Assembly (NCBI GenBank): GCA_019242465.1
Contig: JAFAVL010000690.1
Coordinates: 1-11,464, forward strand
Length of the DNA stretch: 11,464 nucleotides
Origin: Chroococcidiopsidaceae cyanobacterium CP_BM_RX_35
GTDB taxonomy: Bacteria > Cyanobacteriota > Cyanobacteriia > Cyanobacteriales > Chroococcidiopsidaceae
Direction: 5' to 3'
Part shown: in pieces, positions 6,723 to 11,464 of the stretch
Position numbering within the stretch: position 1 is the stretch's first letter
Layout of the letters: each line of letters opens with the position of its first letter
Notes under the pieces: generated by a model
Told to the model about the DNA's origin: nothing
Database searches by the model: none
Seen by the model: the letters and a program-made list of their open reading frames with translations, nothing else
Made by a program: the position numbers and the translations under genes

Positions 6723-8174
6723 ATGAAAGTTACCCAGGAAAAACTTCCCGCCAGTCAGATTGGTCTGGAAATTGAGATTCCGCCCGAAACGTCAAAGCAG
6801 GCATACGAGCAGGTTATTCAAAACTTTGCCCGCTCGGCTAATATTCCTGGGTTTCGCAAAGGTAAGGTGCCTCGCCAGATTTTGCTCCAGAGACTCGGAA
6901 CTCTAAGGCTCAAAGCAGCAGCAGTAGAAGAACTAATTCAAGACAGTATCCAGCAAGCTCTCAAACAAGAATCGATAGCAGCAATTGGTCAGCCCCAGCT
7001 GACTTCTTCATTCGAGGACTTGGTGAGCCAGTATCAGCCAGGGCAAAACTTAACATTTTCAGCCTCTGTAGATGTTCAGCCAGAAGTCCGGCTCATCAAG
7101 TATAGTGGCTTGCAAGTCCAAGCCGAGGAGGTTAAGTACGACCCTGCCAGTGTTGAGAAAGTCTTGGCAGAAAATCAGGCGGAAATGGCGACGCTGATTC
7201 CAGTGGAAGGACGCCCGGCCGAGAGCGGCGATGTTGCCGTGGTAGATTTTCAAGGTCGTTTGGTGAATCCTGAAGGTGAGGACTCAGACGCTCAAGCACC
7301 AGAAATTCCTGGCGGTAGTGCAAAAGATTTTCAGGTGGAGTTGCGGGAAGGGCAATTCATCGCAGGCTTTGTGGATGGCATCATTGGGATGAATCTTGGG
7401 GAAACAAAAGATATCTCAGTCAAGTTTCCTGAAGAATACCCTCAGGCAGATATCGCCGGTCGTGCTGCCAGTTTTACAGTAACGCTCAAAGAGCTGAAGG
7501 AAAAAGAACTACCGGAGCTTGATGACGACTTTGCACAAGATGTCAGTGAATTCGAAACGCTAGCAGAGTTGCGATCCTCTCTAGAGACTCGGTTTCAGGC
7601 TGAAGCGGAGCGCCAAACTAAAACGAATTTGCAGCAGGCGCTTGTAGATGAACTACTAAATCATCTAGAGGTCGAATTGCCAGAGACAATGATTGCCAAA
7701 GAGGTAGATAACCTATTAACCCAAACAGCAATTCAGTTAAGCCGACAGGGAATTGACGTCAAAAAGCTCTTCACCCAAGAGAATATCTCGCCGTTGAGAG
7801 AGCGATCACGCCCAGAGGCAGTCGAACAACTGAAGCGAACGCTGGCAATCCAGGAAGTCGCTAAACTCGAATCACTCCAGACTGAACCAGCAGCAATTGA
7901 GGCGCGAATTCAAGAGCTGAAATCGCAATACGAAGGTAAAGACATTGATCTGGAACGGCTGCGGGAGATCGTTGAAGAGGAACTCATGACAGAAAAAACC
8001 ATGAGTTGGTTAGAAGAACACGCTACTGTTGAACTTGTTCCTGCTGGTTCCCTGGAGAAGAGAGCAGGGGGAGCAGGGGAGGCAGGGGAAGCAGGGGAGG
8101 AAATAAGAGCTGTGGAGCCAGAGGGCGCTGGGGAGGAAACAAGAACAGTGGAGGCAGAGGTAGTAGAGGAATAA
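6723..8174 (+). CDS. tig: Trigger factor, ribosome-associated chaperone and peptidyl-prolyl isomerase
   Basis: 483 aa from ATG 6723. Trigger factor binds ribosomal protein uL23 at the exit tunnel and shields nascent chains. Domains: N-terminal ribosome-binding domain 1-110 with signature GFRKGKVP at 43-50; FKBP-type PPIase domain about 169-260 (GDVAVVDFQG to FTVTLKELKEKELPEL); C-terminal helical chaperone domain about 265-440. Start: an in-frame TTG at 6699 would add MSEQIKVL, but cyanobacterial homologues begin MKVTQEKLPASQIGLEIEI, which is ATG 6723; neither has a strong Shine-Dalgarno. The tail is odd. Residues 448-460 are AGGAGEAGEAGEE, encoded by four 9-bp GCAGGGGAR repeats, and GEEIRAVEPE (458-467) is repeated as GEETRTVEAE (470-479). 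The acidic C-terminal tail is variable in the family; here it seems to have been built from an intergenic-type repeat. It is the first gene of the tig-clpP-clpX block. Confidence 0.96.
   Translation: MKVTQEKLPASQIGLEIEIPPETSKQAYEQVIQNFARSANIPGFRKGKVPRQILLQRLGTLRLKAAAVEELIQDSIQQALKQESIAAIGQPQLTSSFEDLVSQYQPGQNLTFSASVDVQPEVRLIKYSGLQVQAEEVKYDPASVEKVLAENQAEMATLIPVEGRPAESGDVAVVDFQGRLVNPEGEDSDAQAPEIPGGSAKDFQVELREGQFIAGFVDGIIGMNLGETKDISVKFPEEYPQADIAGRAASFTVTLKELKEKELPELDDDFAQDVSEFETLAELRSSLETRFQAEAERQTKTNLQQALVDELLNHLEVELPETMIAKEVDNLLTQTAIQLSRQGIDVKKLFTQENISPLRERSRPEAVEQLKRTLAIQEVAKLESLQTEPAAIEARIQELKSQYEGKDIDLERLREIVEEELMTEKTMSWLEEHATVELVPAGSLEKRAGGAGEAGEAGEEIRAVEPEGAGEETRTVEAEVVEE
8064..8099 (+). 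repeat. Four in-frame GCAGGGGAR nonamers within the 3' end of tig
   Basis: GCAGGGGGA (8064-8072), GCAGGGGAG (8073-8081), GCAGGGGAA (8082-8090), GCAGGGGAG (8091-8099). The 9-bp unit keeps frame and encodes Ala-Gly-Gly then three Ala-Gly-Glu. The coding strand has four runs of four or more G separated by 4-5 bases, a G-quadruplex pattern. Confidence 0.9.
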
Positions 8175-8217
8175 AGGGAAGAGGGCACCTATCAGATAGC
8201 TTTTACTTATCAATCTC
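8098..8217 (+). other. 120-base loop between the inverted nonamer arrays
   Basis: Contains the last 25 codons of tig, the TAA stop (8172-8174) and 43 intergenic bases. If the two arms pair in the mRNA, this segment loops out. Confidence 0.5.
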
Positions 8218-8251
8218 CCCCTGCCTCCCCTGCCTCCCCTGCTCCCCCTGC
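8216..8251 (-). repeat. Four inverted nonamers downstream of tig
   Basis: Read on the minus strand: GCAGGGGGA, GCAGGGGAG, GCAGGGGAG, GCAGGGGGA, at 8251-8243, 8242-8234, 8233-8225 and 8224-8216. Against the array inside tig, 33 of 34 positions are complementary (8064-8097 with 8218-8251). It lies in the 140-bp gap between tig and clpP. It has no following U-tract beyond CCCTTTTC (8251-8258), so it is not a standard intrinsic terminator. Confidence 0.85.
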
Positions 8252-8314
8252 CCTTTTCATGGGGCATAATGGTGATAGATAGAGGAATCACTCACCCTCG
8301 GCTACACTAAGCAT

Positions 8315-9007
8315 ATGGTTTTATCCCGGTCTCTGAACCATCCAGTCGTTAGTTTGCATCATCTAGAGATTAACTCCCTCGGTCCTAGCAACATTGTTCC
8401 CATGGTTGTAGAACAATCCGGCGTGGGGGAGCGAGCGTTTGATATTTACTCTCGTCTACTACGAGAGCGCATCATATTCTTAGGAACTCAGGTGGATGAC
8501 GCTGTTGCCGACTCGATTGTCGCTCAGTTACTATTTCTTGATGCCGAAGATCCAGAAAAGGATATCCAACTGTACATCAACTCCCCAGGTGGCTCGGTAA
8601 CAGCAGGTATGGCGATATATGACACAATGCAGCAGATTCGCCCTGATGTTGTTACTATTTGTTTTGGATTAGCTGCTAGTATGGGGGCGTTTTTGTTAGC
8701 AGGCGGAGCGGCGGGTAAGCGGATGTCTCTACCCAGCGCCAGGATTATGATCCATCAACCGCTAGGCGGTGCTCAAGGACAGGCTGTTGATATCGAAATT
8801 CAGGCTAAGGAAATTCTTTATCATAAGCGTAGGTTGAATGAGTTACTAGCTCATCATACAGGTCAACCCTTTGAGAGAATTGAGGCTGATACTGAACGGG
8901 ACTTTTTCATGTCAGCCGCCGAGGCTAAGAACTACGGTCTGATCGATCAGGTCATTTCCAGGCAGAATCTCCCTAAAGCGGGCGAAGCAGTTACCACACT
9001 GAATTAA
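8315..9007 (+). CDS. clpP: ATP-dependent Clp protease proteolytic subunit (ClpX-linked, ClpP2 type)
   Basis: 230 aa, with the whole catalytic core. Ser122 in LAASMGAF, His147 in MIHQPLGG and Asp196 in ADTERD form the serine-protease triad, each 11 residues later than in E. coli ClpP numbering. The N-terminal axial segment [32 protein letters not shown] (26-57) and [11 protein letters not shown] (89-99) are typical. An N-terminal extension of about 25 residues precedes it, as expected for a propeptide-like leader. ATG 8315 has no evident Shine-Dalgarno; an internal ATG at 8402 would remove the conserved NIVP and is less likely. In cyanobacteria the clpP beside clpX encodes the subunit that works with ClpX (ClpP1/P2 core) rather than with ClpC and ClpP3/R. 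It ends 9 bases before clpX, so the two are probably co-transcribed. Confidence 0.97.
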   Translation: MVLSRSLNHPVVSLHHLEINSLGPSNIVPMVVEQSGVGERAFDIYSRLLRERIIFLGTQVDDAVADSIVAQLLFLDAEDPEKDIQLYINSPGGSVTAGMAIYDTMQQIRPDVVTICFGLAASMGAFLLAGGAAGKRMSLPSARIMIHQPLGGAQGQAVDIEIQAKEILYHKRRLNELLAHHTGQPFERIEADTERDFFMSAAEAKNYGLIDQVISRQNLPKAGEAVTTLN

Positions 9008-9016
9008 GAGGTTGGT

Positions 9017-10348
9017 ATGTCTAAGTACGACTCCCATTTAAAATGTTCATTCTGCGGCAAGTCTCAAGAGCAAGTGCGCAAGTTGATTGCCGGTCCGGGA
9101 GTCTATATCTGCGACGAATGCGTTGACTTGTGCAACGAAATTTTAGATGAAGAGCTGTTAGACACGAATGCAGCACCTCAAGCTGCGCCCCGTTCAGAGA
9201 CTCCGAAGCGGCGTCCCCGCTCTGGTAGTCTCTCTTTTAGTCAAATGCCGAAACCGCAGGAGATCAAGAAGCACTTGGACGAGTACGTTATCGGACAAGA
9301 GGAGGCTAAAAAGGTCCTCTCGGTTGCGGTTTATAACCACTATAAGCGGCTAAGCCTGGTGCAGGCCAAAAGTAGTAAAGCTGGCTCAGATGACGCAGTA
9401 GAGCTACAAAAATCTAATATCCTCCTCATTGGTCCTACTGGGTGTGGGAAGACGCTGCTAGCGCAGACATTAGCAAAAATCCTAGAAGTTCCGTTTGCTG
9501 TGGCAGATGCCACAACTCTCACTGAGGCGGGGTATGTGGGAGAGGATGTAGAGAACATCTTATTGCGCTTGCTACAAGTAGCAGATTTAGATGTCGAGGA
9601 AGCGCAACGAGGTATTATCTACATCGACGAGATTGATAAGATCGCCCGCAAAAGCGAAAATCCCTCGATTACGAGAGACGTTTCTGGGGAAGGTGTGCAA
9701 CAAGCTCTACTGAAAATGCTGGAAGGCACAATAGCTAACGTACCGCCTCAAGGTGGTCGTAAGCACCCTTACCAAGACTGTATTCAGATTGATACGAGTA
9801 ATATTCTCTTCATCTGTGGTGGTGCGTTCGTTGGTTTAGAGAAGGTTGTTGAGCAAAGAATTGGCAAAAAGACAATAGGCTTTATTCAACCAGGCGAAGG
9901 GCAGTCGAAAGAAAAACGCAACGCGGATATTCTCAAGCATTTGGAGCCGGACGATCTAGTTAGGTTTGGCATGATCCCAGAGTTTATTGGTCGTGTGCCG
10001 ATGGTGGCAGTGGTAGATCCATTAGATGAGGAAGCGTTAATAGCGATTCTGACTGAACCGCGAAGTGCATTGGTGAAACAATACCAGAAGCTGCTAAATA
10101 TGGATAATGTGCAACTGGAATTCAAACCGGATGCACTACGAGCGATTGCCAAAGAAGCCTATAGGCGCAAGACAGGGGCTAGAGCCCTGCGAGGGATTGT
10201 AGAAGAGCTGATGCTAGAGGTCATGTATGAGTTGCCATCGCGCAAGGATGTAGCTCACTGCACAGTAACGCGGGAAATGGTAGAAAAACGCTCGACAGCT
10301 GAACTTCTTGTCCATCCCTCCTCACTACCCAAGCCAGAATCTGCCTGA
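9017..10348 (+). CDS. clpX: ATP-dependent Clp protease ATP-binding subunit ClpX
   Basis: 443 aa, full length. ClpX is a hexameric AAA+ unfoldase that recognises tagged proteins and feeds them into ClpP. N-terminal C4 zinc-binding domain: Cys10, Cys13, Cys32 and Cys35 (CSFCGKSQ and ICDECVDLC). A Pro/Arg-rich linker (about 50-80) is followed by the AAA+ core: Walker A GPTGCGKT 139-146, pore loop GYVG 172-175, Walker B IIYIDEID 200-207, RKH loop 248-250, ClpP-docking IGF loop 287-289 ([10 protein letters not shown]), Arg finger motif PEFIGRVP 321-328, and sensor-2 GARALR 387-392. The start is preceded by GAGG at 9008-9011, 5 bases before ATG. The gap to clpP is 9 bases and to the following hydrolase 8 bases. 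All functional motifs are intact. Confidence 0.99.
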   Translation: MSKYDSHLKCSFCGKSQEQVRKLIAGPGVYICDECVDLCNEILDEELLDTNAAPQAAPRSETPKRRPRSGSLSFSQMPKPQEIKKHLDEYVIGQEEAKKVLSVAVYNHYKRLSLVQAKSSKAGSDDAVELQKSNILLIGPTGCGKTLLAQTLAKILEVPFAVADATTLTEAGYVGEDVENILLRLLQVADLDVEEAQRGIIYIDEIDKIARKSENPSITRDVSGEGVQQALLKMLEGTIANVPPQGGRKHPYQDCIQIDTSNILFICGGAFVGLEKVVEQRIGKKTIGFIQPGEGQSKEKRNADILKHLEPDDLVRFGMIPEFIGRVPMVAVVDPLDEEALIAILTEPRSALVKQYQKLLNMDNVQLEFKPDALRAIAKEAYRRKTGARALRGIVEELMLEVMYELPSRKDVAHCTVTREMVEKRSTAELLVHPSSLPKPESA

Positions 10349-10356
10349 AATGACAA

Positions 10357-11250
10357 ATGCCATATATTCCAGTTCGTAGCGTTGAGCATTACTACGAATG
10401 GATTCGGACACAAACGAATCCACATAAAAAGCCAGTTATGCTCTTCATCCACGGCTGGGCTGGTTCAGGTCGATACTGGCGCAGCACAGCTGAGGCGCTC
10501 TCACAAGAGTTCGATTGCCTCTTGTACGATATGCGAGGGTTTGGACGGTCTGGCGGAACGCCTTTACCAGAGACTACTACCTTGGCAAGAGAGGATCTGT
10601 CATCATCAGCACAATCGGTGGCGCTGACTTACGAGCTAGAGGAGTATGCTGAAGACCTAGCCGCTCTAATCGATGCATTAGCTCTAGAAGCGGTTAATCT
10701 AAATGCTCATTCAATGGGGGCATCTATCGCCACGCTATTTTTGAATAAATACCCTCAACGAGTACAGAGAGCAATTTTGACCTGTACTGGTATTTTTGAG
10801 TATGACGAGCAAGCCTTTGCCGCCTTTCATAAATTTGGTGGTTATGTAGTCAAGTTTCGACCCCAGTGGTTAGGGAAGCTCCCCTTTGTTGATCGAATGT
10901 TCATGGCGCGGTTTTTGCGTCGCCCGATCCCAGCAGCAGAGCGCCAAGCTTTCTTAGAGGATTTCCTAGTTGCCGATTATGCAGCGGCATTAGGCACCAT
11001 CTTTACTTCAGTTAGCAAGCAGGCAGCCGAGTTGATGCCGCAGGAGTTTGCCAAAATCGCAGTGCCGACGCTGCTGGTTGCAGGGGAATATGACAAAATT
11101 ATCCCCGCTACCATGGGACGCCAAGCAGCAGCAACAAATGCCAAAATTGAATTTGCTCTCATTCCTAACACTGCCCATTTCCCAATGCTGGAAGCCCCTG
11201 ACATTTACCTACAGCAAGTACGCAACTTCCTAAAGCTAGAGGAAAACTAA
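10357..11250 (+). CDS. Alpha/beta hydrolase (AB hydrolase-1 type)
   Basis: 297 aa. The alpha/beta-hydrolase fold is clear: oxyanion motif HGW at 32-34 (MLFIHGWAGSGRYW), D-x-R-G-x-G-x-S at 58-65 (DMRGFGRS), nucleophile Ser119 in the elbow AHSMGAS, acid Asp246 in VAGEYDKIIP, and base His274 in PNTAHFPMLE. A cap region of about 150-225 contains aromatic and basic stretches. No signal peptide is seen, so it is probably cytoplasmic; the substrate cannot be predicted. ATG 10357 is 8 bases after the clpX stop and has no clear Shine-Dalgarno, which suggests translational coupling to clpX. The position at the end of clpP-clpX is shared by some cyanobacteria, but a link to proteolysis is only inferred. 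It ends in tandem stops TAA TAG. Confidence 0.93.
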   Translation: MPYIPVRSVEHYYEWIRTQTNPHKKPVMLFIHGWAGSGRYWRSTAEALSQEFDCLLYDMRGFGRSGGTPLPETTTLAREDLSSSAQSVALTYELEEYAEDLAALIDALALEAVNLNAHSMGASIATLFLNKYPQRVQRAILTCTGIFEYDEQAFAAFHKFGGYVVKFRPQWLGKLPFVDRMFMARFLRRPIPAAERQAFLEDFLVADYAAALGTIFTSVSKQAAELMPQEFAKIAVPTLLVAGEYDKIIPATMGRQAAATNAKIEFALIPNTAHFPMLEAPDIYLQQVRNFLKLEEN

Positions 11251-11253
11251 TAG

Positions 11254-11308
11254 CCTGCCTCTTCTCCCCCCCCTGCTCCCTGCCCCCTTGCTCCCCTGCC
11301 TCTTCTCC
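11254..11308 (-). repeat. C-rich tract of the same nonamer family between convergent genes
   Basis: Two exact 14-bp copies of CCTGCCTCTTCTCC (11254-11267 and 11295-11308) flank further CCCTGCTCCC and TGCCCCCTTGCTCCC units and a run of eight C (11266-11273). On the minus strand the units read GCAGGGGAG-like, as at 8064 and 8216. The right copy touches the stop of the minus-strand gene beginning off the right edge. There is no T-tract, so terminator function is not shown. Confidence 0.7.
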
Positions 11309-11464
11309 TATCCCAAACCCAGTTCCCGCTTCAGCCAGTTAATTGACTGGGTACCAATATAGTTCTGACCGCAAAATAACCGAGGTGGACGAATAATATC
11401 ATCTCTGACAGCTTGTACGGCAGTCTCCACGGTGGAGAAACTTGCCTGATCACTAATGATGAGT
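11308..11464 (-). CDS. C-terminal end of an unrecognised minus-strand protein (partial)
   Basis: An open frame enters from the right edge and ends at TAG (11310-11308) after 51 complete codons. It begins LIISDQASFSTVETAV, runs through VRDDIIRPPRLFCGQNYIG, and ends QSINWLKRELGLG. The segment is well mixed in composition, soluble-looking, with one Cys near residue 31 and an amphipathic final helix (INWLKREL). I do not recognise the family, and the start is outside the window. It converges on the alpha/beta hydrolase, 57 bases apart, with the C-rich repeat between. Confidence 0.65.
   Translation of the reverse strand, partial: LIISDQASFSTVETAVQAVRDDIIRPPRLFCGQNYIGTQSINWLKRELGLG

Noticed and set aside
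8064..8251. CRISPR-like array
   Set aside because: Units are contiguous 9-mers without spacers, and the second array is inverted.
8216..8269. Intrinsic terminator of tig or a clpP promoter with CATAAT (8264-8269)
   Set aside because: No proper U-tract follows the stem, and no -35 element lies 17 bases before CATAAT.
7910..8291. Antisense open frames over the tig 3' end, rich in Ser/Pro/Cys
   Set aside because: They are reverse reads of the G-rich repeat, with low-complexity products and no ribosome site or homologue-like motif.

Overview
The window looks like a cyanobacterial chromosome segment. The gene order asd-dapA-rnj facing tig-clpP-clpX is a familiar cyanobacterial arrangement. The proteins read as cyanobacterial: ClpP with an N-terminal NIVPMVVE lead-in, Tig beginning MKVTQEKLPASQIGLEIEI, and an RNase J ending in a basic Arg5 tail. 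Short repeats typical of filamentous and colonial cyanobacteria are present: one perfect HIP1 octamer, ATCYAAA heptamers and GCAGGGGAR nonamers. The genus cannot be fixed from this sequence alone.

Left part (1-2293), accessory. A divergent pair flanks a 604-bp intergenic region. Leftward, and running off the edge, is a P-loop ATPase whose N-terminal helical/HTH segment resembles those of cyanobacterial vWA-MoxR-associated (VMAP-type) proteins, followed by a Pro/Ser/Glu-rich linker and an AAA-like domain. Rightward is a small sigma-70-like DNA-binding protein. The intergenic DNA is AT-rich and holds several ordered repeat sets: TAAATCT at exact 21-bp pitch, a cluster of CCTACTT boxes, two copies of CTTTTTCCWACTTTTT, and a palindrome. 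This is the least explained part of the window.

Centre (2321-6724), housekeeping. Three minus-strand genes, asd, dapA and rnj, encode the two enzymes that commit aspartate to lysine/diaminopimelate synthesis and ribonuclease J. A near-consensus sigma-70 promoter lies in front of asd. The asd start is best placed at a TTG preceded by AGGAGG. A 263-bp gap with heptamer repeats separates dapA from rnj.

Right part (6723-11250), protein quality control on the plus strand: trigger factor, ClpP, ClpX and an alpha/beta hydrolase. clpP, clpX and the hydrolase are separated by only 8-9 bases and are probably co-transcribed. At the tig-clpP junction, four in-frame nonamers encode an Ala-Gly-Glu tail of trigger factor, and four inverted nonamers lie just after the stop. 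They could form a 34-bp, G-rich stem or a G-quadruplex between the two genes. A related pyrimidine tract lies after the hydrolase, where it meets the C-terminal end of an unrecognised minus-strand gene (11308 to the edge).

Functionally, the tig-clp block covers folding of nascent chains and ATP-dependent degradation. The asd-dapA-rnj block couples amino-acid/cell-wall precursor supply with RNA turnover by position only. The left pair is probably a regulatory or conflict-related accessory unit.
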